Assembly (NCBI GenBank): GCA_029931535.1
Contig: JAQPZY010001372.1
Location: forward strand, 1,550,001 to 1,614,000
Direction: 5' to 3'
From: Margaritifera margaritifera
Taxonomy: Eukaryota; Mollusca; Bivalvia; Unionida; Margaritiferidae
Length of the DNA: 64,000 nucleotides
Positions 1 through 11,084 of this stretch are shown here, piece after piece (within the stretch, counting starts at the first letter, position 1; each line of letters starts with the position of its first letter). Made by a program: the position numbers and the translations under genes. A model generated the notes under the pieces. It ran no database searches and was not told the origin of the DNA. It was given only the letters and a program-made list of their open reading frames with translations.

Positions 1-81
1 CAATTCATCTGTTTCTAACAATTTACCGGTTCATCAAATTTTGTACTAATACAATGACATCATGGACTTCCACATTCTTGC

Positions 82-600
82 TCAATGAAATGTTTGTTTT
101 GTGCCTGACATTACATAAACATATAGGAACAAACGTATTTGCGACCTAGAATAGTATATGACCAATGAAGAATGTTGATGCTGAAATTGTAAAATAACAA
201 TAATGTGCAAAACATAAGTCCTTTGAAGGACTGATGCTTTACTGGCCAAAAAGAATTTCCAGGAATCCAAGATAAAACCATTTCTTCTTTTCAACTGATG
301 GGTGTTGAAACCATCTCTGATATTCTTCAGCGATAACAACATGTTCAAATTCGCCACTGAAGCAGCAATATAGGATGTAAAATTGGTGCCATTTTCATTT
401 AGGACCAACTAGACATCATTAGACATCTTTTGCTTAAAAACCCATGTTAATATGACCATCCAAGCAGCAATATTGGAATCAAGATTGGCACCATTGTAAT
501 TTAGAATCAGATAGATAACCTAAGAAGTCTTTTGGTGAAAACCACACGTCAACATGGCCATCCATTCCAAAGTAGTGCTGACAAGATATTAATGGCAATT
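82..600. repeat. Fragment of the ~140-bp array family (R1), with one array end
   Basis: Two degenerate R1 units (cores such as 'ttaggaccaac' followed by 'tagacatca') lie at about 360-600. The stretch at about 240-340 is the reverse complement of the sequence that closes the much longer R1 array near 60.6-60.7 kb. That shared outer border suggests a defined element end. The long minus-strand reading frame here is repeat-derived and not a gene. Confidence 0.6.
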
Positions 601-1190
601 TGACAAGTGAAATGGAAATAGCAGAAAGTGGATGGACAGAAGATATGACTAGTGTGCTTCATTGTGGAATCAATTTTGGAAGCTGTATTTCACAAGTGCT
701 TTGAGAGTCCAGATCAAACCAGTGAAGATGACCTTGAGAGACTTGTAAATATTTTCAAACATACAAAATCAAGGAAACTTGAACTTAACTGGGGCAACTC
801 TTAATACTTGAACAGTTTCTGTCAGAGACAACTGAGCAATGTTCTTTACCAATATAGTTTTAGCTGAGTTATGAACTTAACATTGGTTAACTTAGTTTAG
901 CTTTACATGTCCTTTACCATACTGACTTTGCAAGAGAAATTACTAAAGTAACCTAGGCTACTGAATCATTTAAATGTTTAAGATTCTTTTCTTTGTAAAT
1001 TTACCATTTTAAAAAAAATTCTTAATTTCCCAATTTTACCTGTTTGCACATAAAAATTCACAATTCCATGGACCCTGGACCCTGTTTTTAAAATGGTACA
1101 GAAATAACTGAACTAAAGTGACCTTGGGATTAGGATGCTTTATGTAGAAATTTGTTATGAAAACAATTGTTTTCAAGGTTTTTCAATTTT
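601..1190. other. No gene or named element seen
   Basis: AT-rich sequence. I found no splice-bounded open frame, RNA gene or clear repeat unit in it. Confidence 0.5.
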
Positions 1191-2160
1191 TGTTATCTTC
1201 ATCTATATATTTCATGGCACATCAGCATCATTTGTCTATACTGAAAGGCTTCAATGCCAGTATGGCAGATGATTTCTGTCAAAACTGATCAAAGTCTGTC
1301 AAGCTTTTTTTTATAAAATAAAGTTGTTTATATGTTTTTTTATTTTTAGTAATGGCAGCCATATTTGATGGAACAGCATCATTTGTATAAATCTGAAAGT
1401 TAGACCTCACATTAAAATGTTTCTTTCAAATTTGGTAACATTCTTTTGAGTGATATTTAAGAACAAGTTCTTAAAAGTTTTCAAGTTTCGTAACATCAAC
1501 CATATCTGATGGTGGATTGGCACCATTTGCACAAATGCTTTCATGTCAGGATGCTTTGTACCACATTTTGTCAAATTCTCTTGAATAGTTTTTGAGAACT
1601 TGTTTACAGAATTTTCTATTTTTAGTAATGGTGGCCATATTTGATGGTGATTCAGCATCATTTTAAACTTGAAAGGCTTTCATGCATGAATGCTTCCTGC
1701 AAACATTTTATGAAATTCTGCTAAGCAGTTTATGTAAAGAAGTTATTCAAAGTTTTTTTTCTATTTTTAGCAATGGTGGCCATATTTGATAGTGAATCTG
1801 CATTGTTTGCACAAATCTTGGAGGCCTTCATGCTAGGACGCTTTCTGTAAAATTTGTCCAAATTCTGTTAAGTGGTTTGTGAGAAGTCTAACGGTTTCTC
1901 TATTTTTTGTATTGGCACCAGTTGCATTGTGAAAGCCTTTTATGCCAAGAAGTGGTTTAATGGTTCTTCTAAGTTTCGAAATGGCTGTTTGATAGCAGAC
2001 AACATCACTTAGACAAACTGAAATTCCTCTATTACTGGATTCTTTCTGTCAAATTTGGACAAATTCTGAAAAGAAGTAGTGTATAGGTTTGTCTACCTTT
2101 AGTTACAATTGCAATATCTGATGGTGGATCAGCATCATTGACAGGAACACTGCTTGTCAC
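1190..2160. repeat. R2 tandem array, ~140-bp units
   Basis: Successive units share a core like 'atggtggccatatttgatg', then 'gcatcatttg', then a 'gatgctttctgtcaaattt' block and a 'gagaagttgttta' block. Clear cores lie at about 1627 and 1771 (144 bp apart), with decayed units on both sides. The small open frames inside are by-products of the repeat. Confidence 0.75.
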
Positions 2161-2419
2161 CTTCAGTCAACCCAAAAGAAATGCGGACATTGTCTGGCTG
2201 AGCAATTTATATCAAATATCTATTTAACATTTGCTGTAAGTAAAGGTGTCTTCCATAAAAGGTGCGGCACTATTTGTAATCAAAGTAGCAGGTCTAATAG
2301 GGATATTTCTGAATATGGTGGACTTGCACTGCCCGGTTATTTTTTTAGTCCAATGAAAATGGATGAGTGATTTCCTAGTGAAGCTTCATTTCCATGTTAA
2401 CTTCTTACCAAATTTGCAA

Positions 2420-2776
2420 ATCTCTTGATCTGTCCTATTCTGACCTCTGTTCTGTTACATTAATGCTTCTATAATTGGGAAAGATCGATAATGACTTGAA
2501 TCTTTCCACCCTTTTTTGGAAACTAGAATGATCTGGGAATAAAAACCCAGACTCTGGATGTCTGTCACCCACCCTTCAGTAGAAGGGTGTACACTTCTCC
2601 AATAAGGAATTCCTATTTGGTCGGATGAAACCAAATATGGATCCCAAAAAGAGGCAGAGGGTCCAGAAAGCAAGGCCAGTACCCCTCTTGTACTGAAGAA
2701 GGACCCAAGCATCATCCACTAGGTCCAACCAATCCTCTGAAGAAAGTCCCCATCTGGCATCCACCTCTTCTATCAT
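2420..2776 (-). pseudogene. DIRS-type retrotransposon fragment, start of reverse transcriptase
   Basis: Read on the minus strand, two overlapping frames give the block that precedes and enters the reverse transcriptase of DIRS-like elements: a Leu/Phe-rich stretch, then an acidic/Ser region, then 'GFYSQIILVSKKG', which corresponds to the conserved phenylalanine-Tyr-Ser ... Val-pro-Lys-Lys motif. The frame shifts between the two halves and the palm motifs (YxDD) are absent, so this is a dead fragment. It lies on the same strand as the DIRS remnant at 3.5-5.7 kb but in the wrong order for one intact element, since RT should come before RNase H. It is either a second copy or a rearranged part. 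Confidence 0.6.
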
Positions 2777-2784
2777 ATCAGCCC

Positions 2785-2905
2785 AGGTTAGCTACCATGG
2801 CATGTCCTATGGCAAGGTACTGGACTCTGATTGTCTTTGCACTGAATAACCTACTTGTGTTGCTGTGCCGTAAGACACCAAACCAAACCAAACCAATCAG
2901 TTAGT
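2785..2905 (+). mobile_element. SINE 3' fragment (same family as 61255-61445)
   Basis: The stretch 'ggcaaggtact' ... 'gtgttgctgtgccgtaaga' ... 'caccaaaccaaaccaaacc' matches the 3' half of the complete SINE at 61.3 kb. The tRNA-like head is missing. Confidence 0.65.
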
Positions 2906-3430
2906 GACCCTGACATTTGACTTTTTCAACCCAGAATCAAGAGGCTTCTTCCTTACCCAAGTGCAGTCCATCCAAAAATTTTGGTCCCGGTAGGTGATAT
3001 AGAACTAATGTTATTATATGGATGCAGAACTTATGTTACTATATGGAAACAATTTGTATTCTTTCAGTTACAGTTACCCTGACCTTTGATCTTATGATCC
3101 CAAAATCGATCCCAAGTGCAAGCCATCCACAAAGTTTGATAACTGTAGATAACAAAGAACTCCAATTTTTGTGTGGAAACCATTTTTCTTCTTTCTCTAA
3201 CAATGACCATGACCTTTGAACTTCTAACCTCAAATCGTTTGGATTTTTTGTTACCTGAAGTGTGAGCTATCCACAAAGTTTGCAACTAGATGGTGGAGAA
3301 CCAAGTTATCATCTGGAAATCATTTTCCTTCTTTCACTCACAAAGACATTGACCATGGAGATTTTGAGCCCCAAAATGATAGGGTTCTTCCTTGCACCAA
3401 GTTTGAGCCATGGCAACTGACAGAAGGATT
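2900..3430. repeat. R3 tandem array, ~143-bp units
   Basis: Units contain 'tgacctttgaccttttga', 'cccaaaatcaa', then 'ccaagtgcaagccatcc', 'acaaagtttgg' and 'tagaactaatgttatt', ending in 'accatttttcttctttc'. About three and a half units are present. It is the same family as 12.3-13.1 kb. Confidence 0.7.
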
Positions 3431-3489
3431 GCTGGCCAAAATTATAATATAATATACTCTTCCTGTATGGCAGGTGTATACAAAAATCA

Positions 3490-4800
3490 TGATCCCTGTC
3501 TGATACCTAAGTCAACCTTAATCGTTCGAAACGTCATCCTTCTTTAACTTGGACCGAGACAAAAATGACATCAGAGCAAGGAGGGCGAGAGAATTAGGTA
3601 ATGATAGCATCCAAGTATAACATAATTAAAATGAGTCTGACCCACAAAACTACATCTTAATTGCAGTAATACATTAACTATTATTGCATCACTGACTTTG
3701 CCAGCCTAGAGGGAGGCTGGTGACCTAATATAATCTGTCAAAGTGAACCTGCCATTGTTGTCAGCTGAATCATCTATTGCAGACTGGAAGATAGGATGAA
3801 AACTTGTTGGACTGACACAACTGGGTCTAATGTATAAATGCCTTTGCTCTGGTGCAAACGTTAGAACAATGAGAAAGTAGATTGTGACCACCAGAACGCA
3901 GCTTTCATGACATTATGAAGACTGATTAACAAAGGCCCAAGATGCAGCAATAGTCCCAATCTTGTGGATTTTAATCCACATTAAAGAAAGATCTCTCTCC
4001 GTGAGAGACTGATAAGCTCTTTTTATAAAACGATCTATCTTAAGATGGTGGCTGCAAAAATATGAGGTACCTTTGAAGACGGAGAGAGATAGTTCTGACA
4101 CTTTCTTTTCTTCTTTGATTTAGGCAAACAGAAATGTAAAGCTCTACCTGGGCAAAAAGTCTATCTTGATCATTCCCAGCACAGATACAACTGAGACTGG
4201 TGATATCAATAGGAGCAGGGGATAATGAAGGTAGCCAATTCTTGACCAGAAACCTAGGTTGACAATGAAAAGAAACCAAGTCAGAGTTACCAGTGAACTG
4301 TAAACAACCCTTTCCCACCATCAAAGCATGAATTTCATTCCTTCTCCTTGCCGATACTAGGTGAAGACTGTTTTACGGGTAATGTTCTCAAAGATTTAGA
4401 TAATGCATGAAAGGCTCAATCAAGGCATTAAAGAAAAAGAGACCGGTCTCTGAAGTTCAAAGTACCTGCTCTGTTCAGAAAGATGTGGGTCCGACCCTAC
4501 AGTAGAGTCCATAAAGAACTTATGAGTACTAGAGAGTGCTGCTCTATTGCACTAAATGGTGGAAACAGAGCACTCTTTTTCCTCAAAGAGAAAAAGAAGA
4601 AAATCTGCAACTGCAGTTAACATGCAGTGGGGGTGGGGGCAGATAGGAATCAATGCATAACCTACTGCACCAATTACAGAAAATCTTTACCTGGTATCAT
4701 AAACATTGGAGGATGACTGACTTCTAGCTTGGACAATGCATTTGGCACTCTTCCTTGAAAACTGATCCTGGCAGATTAAATCATTTTGATATGAGCCAGG
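3490..4800 (-). pseudogene. DIRS-type element, tyrosine recombinase (YR) region, degenerate
   Basis: On the minus strand the frames from 4.8 kb downward show, in order: a His-Ala-Trp block typical of the linker after RNase H ('LYLHAWLIS'), a core-binding-like segment, a block with 'GNSDLVSFHCQPRFL' and 'SLSPAPIDI', a catalytic-domain segment ending in 'HKIGTIAASWAFVNQSS' that fits the recombinase H-x-x-R box region, and a following 'LVVTIYFLI'. The last blocks run to about 3.5 kb. Several stops and frameshifts break the frame. DIRS elements use this recombinase, instead of a DDE integrase, to integrate a circular DNA. The gene follows the RNase H region (4.8-5.7 kb) in the order expected for DIRS. 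Confidence 0.65.
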
Positions 4801-4809
4801 CATGGAGGT

Positions 4810-5740
4810 AGAGAATATGTGGATTGTGGTGAAAGAATGACCCTCTATACTATGACAGCAGGTCACTCCATAGCGTTAATTCCCTGGAAGCATCTACCAA
4901 AAGGTTGAGATCACTGAAACACAACCATTGGTCCCACTGGGAATCTATCAGGATCAGCCATGACATGGAGATCTTGATTCTGTAAAGAATCTGAGGGATT
5001 GATCTGAAAGGTGGGAAGGTGCAAGTGTACAGTCGATCTTGCCTCAGACTGAAGGCATCCACAGCCCATACCCTCTGGTCTGGAACTGGAGAGACAGAGA
5101 GCGAGAACTTGTTGTTATACCTCAATGTGAACAAGGTTACCATTGGTTTTCCCCACGGATGAAAAAGTCTCTCTACTACTGACTGGTGTCGAGACCATTC
5201 CATGCAGACTACTTGTCCTGTCGACCAGATTTCTTTGGATGTAATGTGCTGGACTTGAATAATCTCCTCTGAAACTGACCAACAGAGCAGATTCCAGACT
5301 TCCAAGCAAAGAGAAGATGTGTGAGTGCCCCCTTGATGTCTGAGATATTGTGTGACCAATGTGTTGTCTGTAGTGACCACAGTGCATCAATGTCTCATTG
5401 GTTGACTCAATCTTGCAGAACTATAAAAGCAACCCTCATTTCTAGATTGTAGATATGAATACAAGATTATTCATAAGACCACAAGTCCTACAAGACTACC
5501 CCTCAGACTCTAAGTGAGCACCCAAGCCTGAATCTGAGGCATCAGTGTAAGGGAAAGAGCGAAATTCTGAGGCATGAATAAGAAATCTTATCAGAAACCT
5601 GTCCTGGTTTTGCCACCAACTTAGATGGTGATGAAATTTGGTTTCTAAGGGGAAACAGGCAGATATGGCTCATTGTGAGGTCTCCAGTTTGCTAGAAAAC
5701 CTGGAGGTCACATATGAAGCCTTTCTAGCACAACATTCAG
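4810..5740 (-). pseudogene. DIRS-type element, end of RT and RNase H domain, degenerate
   Basis: The longest frame (176 aa, 4850-5380) reads 'VTTDNTLVTQYLRHQGGT', then 'TLRYNNKFSLSVSPVPDQ' and 'WAVDAFSLRQ', then 'YTCTFPPFRSIPQILYRI'. These blocks are characteristic of DIRS-like RNase H: a catalytic Asp in 'TTDN', followed by the VSPVPD and FPPF signatures. Upstream on the same strand, at about 5.5-5.56 kb, 'YTDASDSGLGAHLES' supplies the first RNase H Asp box, but a stop and a frameshift separate it from the long frame. The RT palm is missing; the remnant stops at about 5740, where the plus-strand LINE remnant begins. The order RNase H then YR is kept, so this is one decayed element rather than scattered pieces. 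Confidence 0.72.
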
Positions 5741-5990
5741 TGTCCCCAAGGCAATGATGTCAATGACAAGAACATTAATGTCTCTGCTATTGGTGGTAAT
5801 ATCTCCCTAGGTTCATATAAGATAACAAATCTAAATGACCAAGAAAGAAACAATGATATCAATTATAGAAACAGATACAATGCTCTAACATACATTTGTT
5901 CTGACTGTAATAATATTACTTGCAACTGCATTATTTCAATATCATTTGATTGAAATTACAGTACCTATACCAGGGCCACTTATTCTGCAA
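5735..5990 (+). pseudogene. N-terminal reading frame of a LINE-like element
   Basis: An open plus-strand frame runs from about 5735 to 5947 and then continues, after one stop, into the 72-bp repeats. It is Asn/Asp/Ile-rich and contains a Cys cluster, 'YICSDCNNITCNC' (about 5886-5925), of the kind that could be part of a small zinc-binding motif. The same frame flows into the 24-aa repeat units and, further on, the endonuclease. I infer it is the ORF start region of the LINE. It has no recognisable complete domain. Confidence 0.45.
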
Positions 5991-5994
5991 ATAT

Positions 5995-6565
5995 TGTACA
6001 TTCTAACATGGACATGATTATAAGTCATAGAAGTCCTCTCTGATACTAACTCTAATGAAAATATTGTACATTCAAACATTGATATGATTACAAACCCCAT
6101 AAAAGTCCTCTCTGATACTGATTCTAATGACAATATTGTACATTCTAACATTGGCATGATTACAAACCACGCAGAAGTCCTCTCTGATACTGACTCTAAT
6201 GACATTATTGCATTCTAACATGGACATGATTACAAGCCAATGAGAAGTCTCCTCCGATACTGACTCTATGACAATATTGCACATACTAACATGGACATGA
6301 TAGCAAACCATAGGGAAGACCCCTCTGATACTGATTCTAATGACAATATTGTATGTACTAACTGGGACATGATCACAAGCCATACAGAAGTCCCCTCTGA
6401 TATGGACTCTAATGACAATATTGCACATACTCACATGGACATGATTTCAAGACAAAGAGAAGTCCCCTTTGATACTGACTCTAATTACAATATTGTACAT
6501 ACTAACTAGGACATGATCACAAGCTATACAGAAGTCCCCTCTGCTACTGACTCTAATGATAAAAT
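5995..6565 (+). repeat. 72-bp (24-aa) tandem repeat within the LINE frame, ~8 copies
   Basis: Unit starts ('acatggacatgat' or variants) fall at about 6006, 6076, 6148, 6218, 6289, 6361, 6433 and 6505, a spacing of 70-72 bp. Translated on plus, each unit reads like 'MDMITSHREVPSDTDSND' followed by 'NIVHTN'. Full 72-bp units keep the frame; 70-71-bp units break it. Both strands are partly open, but only the plus frame joins flanking LINE-like sequence. Confidence 0.85.
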
Positions 6566-6739
6566 AAATAATATATATTATCCCTATCCATGTAATAATG
6601 AATGAAAATGATCAGTGTTGAAAATGACACATTTATAAATATGACAAAAGCAATGAGGACATCTCTTGCCATGTGCAAACTTATAAGCCCATTATGAACA
6701 ATAATAAAAAAGAATTCAGATATAGCTGATGTTCATGCA

Positions 6740-7322
6740 TTTTCAAGTAATGATATCTCCTTGTGTGCCCAATCAAGAACTGATATCTTTAAGTTATGGA
6801 CTGATGCAAAAGGTCAATATAGGACATGTTAATATACAAGGAATTAGGGGCAAAACAGATCAAGTTAGACTTGTGCTTACATCACCAGAAAAAATGTACA
6901 CATGTCACAAATTTCGGAAACATTGTTAAAGAAAAATCATGTTTAATTAGAGCTTTCTGTAAGTAAATAATTATGATATACCTTTCCATAAAGACAGGAA
7001 AACACGACACATTGGGCTCTAAGTTCAATGTAAAAAAATGGTATTATAGCTAAATGATGGGATGTTCTTGAACTGAATGAAATGGGGTCTGTCTGAATAC
7101 AGATTTCTCCACAAAATTCAAAGCCCTTTTTTACCGGCTTCATATACAGGCCACCTTCATCTCTTGTAAACTGGAATATGTATTTTCAATTAGAAGTCCT
7201 AAATGAAGACAAAAAATATTACAATCTTGGTGACATAAACAAGAATTTATGAAATGAACTGATATGTAGAAACTGGACTGATTTTGCTGAACCTTTTGGA
7301 ATGCAGTGTTGCAAATAGGATT
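6740..7322 (+). pseudogene. Non-LTR retrotransposon, APE-type endonuclease domain, degenerate
   Basis: The plus frame at 6795-6900 gives 'VNIGHVNIQGIRGKTDQVR', the canonical start of an apurinic-type endonuclease domain (the N-I-x-G-x-R core). Further on, in shifted frames, come a 'PFHKDRKTRH'-like block, 'FTGFIYRPPSSLVNW' at about 7130-7165 (the Y-R-P-P box) and 'LGDINKNL' at about 7229-7252 (the catalytic G-D-x-N box), followed directly by a stop. This domain nicks target DNA to prime reverse transcription. Multiple frameshifts show it is dead. It ends abruptly near 7322, where unrelated sequence starts; the matching continuation resumes near 8176. Confidence 0.75.
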
Positions 7323-8175
7323 CCATGGGCAGGGGAAACTGTGTCCCATACCCTCGAAATTTGGGGGATACAAAATTGTATAGGGAAAAAAAAAAAAAAT
7401 AGCACATAATGCACTAACAGTGCTATGAAATTGAGATAATCTTATTTACTTCAACAGTTTCACCACCTTAACTTTGTAGACAGCACTGTATTATCTTATT
7501 TTCCTTGGACACTTACATTATTGCAGTAAAAGTTGTATCATGTGCTTAGTTAACTCGTTTTTGAATATCTGGTTAACCTGAAATGAGGTGCACCATGAAA
7601 TTTTCCATTCCAGATTTCGCTCATATCTAACTTTGTTGTACACTCATTACATACCAGCATTTATTATAATAAATACCTATGTTTTCTTAATTACTTTTCT
7701 TTCCAAACTTACAAATCATTAATTAAATGAAAAATTGTTTATTTGCATAAATGTAATCTCTTCTGTCATTATTTCAACCTCAAAATAAATTAAAGCTTCC
7801 TCGTCATAGGAGTGCTTTAACCTCAAAAATATGTCACATTAACGGCCGTCAAACACTTTACATTGCAACTTGGCCAACTACCACAAATCATGAATGTTTT
7901 CATTGCCTGAGACATTGTTTTAAAATAGAGATTCATTGCCATCTTCCAGTCTTTATCACCTTTTGCACCGATGGCCATTGCTAGCAGCAACACAGACATG
8001 GATGGACTTCCATTAATGAAAAGTTGTATGCATATTTTGGGGGGTTTTTTTGTCGAAAAGCATGCGGGGCGGGGGGGGGGGGGGGACACACAGGACCACA
8101 GTACAAAATGTTGCAGGAAACCAGTGAGCCCAAGCCCAGTGTGCAACATGGGAATGACCCAGTTAAGTAAAAAAA
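7323..8175. mobile_element. ~850-bp insertion interrupting the LINE
   Basis: The LINE frame stops in the region expected between the endonuclease and the 'DHIYTTTPENV' block and resumes at about 8176. The intervening sequence does not read as LINE protein in any frame. It contains a 14-A run (about 7387-7400) and a G-run near 8070, and ends in 'gtaaaaaaaact'. No terminal inverted repeats or clear target duplication could be assigned, so its class is unknown. Confidence 0.5.
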
Positions 8176-9645
8176 ACTGCTAGATTAAATTAGGAAACCC
8201 TTACTGATCATATCTATACTACCACTCCAGAAAATGTTTCTAAAGTTTGTGTTCCTAAGATTTGATCACTATCCTCTTCTCCTTACATGAAAAACAAGTA
8301 ATAAAAGTAATAAAGAGCACGTCCACAAATCAATTTCTTACAGGTCTTTTAAAAATGTGAACAACACCAACTTTCTGATGGACTTGGAACAGATTCCATG
8401 CAATAATATAGCAATATCTAAAGAGGACATTTTAGGTACATGGAAAGACTTGTTTTTGAATGTAGTCAATCAACATACACAATTAAAAATGCATAGAATA
8501 AAACGCACTCAACAATCAGGCTAAAATACTCCAGAAATATTGAATGATATTAAAAGAAGTCGAAAATTTGATGAAAAAAGTCACAAATATGATTAGAACG
8601 TCAAAAAAGACACATTATCAAGAAGTTCTTGATGAAAATAAGAACCCTAAAACTATTTAGAGGCTATTTAATGAAATAGGAGCTGGAAAATCCATCTCTG
8701 AACATTGATGGTGTACACTGATGACCCTTTATAAATGTTAACTTTTCTTGTAAAGTATTTGCAAACATTGACATTACTAAGTCAGTAGGACCTGATATGA
8801 TAGGCCCAAGACTTCTGAAAGCAGCAGTACCTGCTATTGCACAGACAACTGCTTTTATATGTAATCATAGTCTGAAGACTTGCACATTTCCACATTTATG
8901 AAAAACCACAAAGGTAACTCCACTCCACATGGTAGGGGTAAAACATAACAAAAAATAAATCGAAAACCATCAGTCATTTATGACTTATGATGATAACAAC
9001 AAACTTTTCCATGATATTCAATCTGGTTTAAGGCAAAATTATTCCAGTGAAACACCATTAATATCAATGGTTGATACATGGCTGCAGACTTCAGAAGGAT
9101 AGTTGGAAGTGTCATGATTAATTTTAAAAAAGTATTTGATCTTGTAGATCATGAACTTCTAGAAAAACTAAAAATATATCAATGTAGTGATCCAGCTCAC
9201 AAATGTTTTGCTTCATACTTCAATGACAGATTTCAAAATGCGACTTTAAATGAACATGCATCTGAAAGTAAAAGAATAAACCATGGTGTGCCATAAGGGT
9301 CTATACTCTGGCAATTTTTGTTTGTTATTTTCATGAACGATCTAAGGATTGGAAATACGTTATCATCAACTGATCGATGCTGATGATGCAACTCTCTTTG
9401 ATGAATGCAGCTGCAAAACTGAATTAGAAAATAACCTTCAAATGGAATTAAACAGGCTTCAAATGTGGTTTAAGGATAATGGCATGGTTGTAAATATAGA
9501 TGAAACAACGGTTTTGTTAATAACAACACAGTATAAAAGTGCAAAATAAACACAAATGACTTCAGCCTTTTCTACAATAATGATCTGGAACAAGTAGACA
9601 ATACCAACTCTAACACTGGTTACTAAGTGAGGGTTGAAAAACAAA
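8176..9645 (+). pseudogene. Non-LTR retrotransposon, reverse transcriptase domain, degenerate
   Basis: Plus-strand frames give successive blocks: 'LTDHIYTTTPENVSKVCVP', 'SYRSFKNVNNTNFLMDLEQI', 'SVGPDMIGPRLLKAAVPAIA' (the fingers G-P-D box at about 8790-8850), 'QSGLRQNYSSETPLISMVD', 'FKKVFDLVDHELLEKLKIY' (the F-D-x-V box, 9125-9180), 'HASESKRINHGVP' followed by a stop where Gln-Gly-Ser-Ile is expected, then an A-D-D box (about 9370-9390) and 'LNRLQMWFKDNGMVVNID'. These are reverse transcriptase motifs of jockey/CR1-like elements. It has at least five stops or shifts, and the 3' end after about 9645 is lost. The order and spacing agree with the endonuclease upstream, so this is one element. Confidence 0.82.
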
Positions 9646-9961
9646 CCAGTACCACTCTGCTAAGAGAGGTACTCAAAATAGTAGATTTAACAAAAAGGGA
9701 CACAAATAAACAAATAGATAATGTAAACAGTCCATGGAGATTCTGAGTACATGCTAAGAATCTGTCTTTTGTCCCTACCTGACTTACAAATAATTTGTGC
9801 TTTGATATTCCATCAAGATAGGAAGACACGTTAAAATACAAAATGTAAATGCCTTTTGCTTCAGAAAGGTTTCTGATTTGTTCTTGTATACAAAACACTG
9901 AACATTTGAAACCACCCTTATCTGAGTATAAAAATCTAAAAACTTTGTTCTGCCCATATAC
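9646..9961. other. No gene seen
   Basis: No LINE 3' end, poly-A tail or other open frame with coding character was recognised between the RT remnant and the Thr-rich exon. Confidence 0.4.
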
Positions 9962-10237
9962 CTGTAGTACTGCTGGAAGTCACTGTGGGTGTGGTCCTGA
10001 TCTCTGTTGTTCTAGCTGATGCTGGTGTTGTTGTACTTGCAGATGTCTGCAACTCTGTCATTGTATTGGTTGTTGCTGATGTAGTGCTGGCAGTTGTTGG
10101 GAGCTGTGTGGTTGTGCCAGTGGTGCCAGCTTTGGTGCTTGTCATTGTTGGAATCTTTGTTGTGGAGCTGGTGGTAGCCATGGTGCTGCTAGTGGTTATA
10201 ATTGGTTTTGTCATGGTGCTACTGGTTGTTACTTGTT
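9962..10237 (-). CDS. Thr/Ser-rich (mucin-like) internal exon
   Basis: A 276-bp minus-strand stretch is open in one frame and bounded by consensus splice sites: a pyrimidine-rich acceptor ending 'ttcattctcacag' just above 10237 and a donor 'ACAG|gtatat' below 9962. It encodes about 92 residues, over half of them Thr or Ser with scattered Pro and Ala, and no Cys (for example 'TTGTTTQLPTTASTTSATT'). Such tracts are typical of O-glycosylated stalks of secreted or membrane proteins. The exon starts with two bases completing a codon and ends with one base (symmetric phase 1-1), so it can be skipped or duplicated without a frameshift. Phase 1 also matches the exits of the exons at 17.9 and 23.8 kb, though a link to them is not shown. 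The reverse strand is also open, an effect of the simple codon composition. Confidence 0.6.
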
Positions 10238-10239
10238 CT

Positions 10240-11080
10240 GTGAGAATGAAAGGAAAAATGAAATTGCCAAGAATTATTCTCTTACAGTCTGAAATAAAAC
10301 TTAAGCCTTTAGAGAAAAAAAGCACTATCCTGATGTCTTTCTTTAAAGCCTCATATGCCACATGAAAAATGGAAATCTTTTTTCTCTGGTTTCTGGAAAA
10401 CTGCTGAATTATTCAAACTACATTTATGTTGAACTGTAATCTACATGTATGATATTTACCTATACCACTAAGGTATTGGTAATAATATACCTACTACATT
10501 TCCAGTGATGTCTTGAAGATCTTATTGGAAGGAACAATGGTCATGGCAAGAATATAACTTTGATCATGTACTATTTCTCAATCATTTCATTTCCAAGGCA
10601 CTTGTATCTCATTCATTTGTTGATATTCCTATCTACTACTCAGAATGAATTATACATGGAGTCCAGCAAGATGTAACGCTTCATTCTGACTCTTGTGCTT
10701 TTCAATAAAGGTTCCAATAATGGATTTAATATAAGAATGTATTTCATAATTCTGTCTGTAAATAAAATTATCTGTGTTACATTCTTCTTTATTCAACCTG
10801 ATTTAAAAAATAATTTGTCAACGATATAAGCAAATTTGTAAAAAGAAATTACCTTCTAAAGACCCTCAAACTGCATCTTTAATTCTTTCTTTTGTTTACT
10901 TATCTTATCTGCAAAAGTGAATTCAGAAGCACCCATGCTGCCATGTGAGATTTTAAAGAATGGTTCTATTACTGAATGTATTGCCAATCTTTTGAACTGA
11001 ACTGGAAATATTACTGAATGATTTGAGTTGGATATATTTTTTCACGTGCTCCAGTGTAGAATACAATGTTTGACTTTATT
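10240..11080. other. No gene seen between the Thr-rich exon and the transposase remnant
   Basis: AT-rich sequence, presumably intronic if the Thr-rich exon belongs to a minus-strand gene. No repeat family or open frame was recognised. Confidence 0.4.
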
Positions 11081-11084
11081 ATCT

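Noticed and set aside
4850..5390. A functional minus-strand gene of 176 codons
   Set aside because: The blocks are those of a DIRS RNase H region, and the frame is broken on both sides by stops and shifts.
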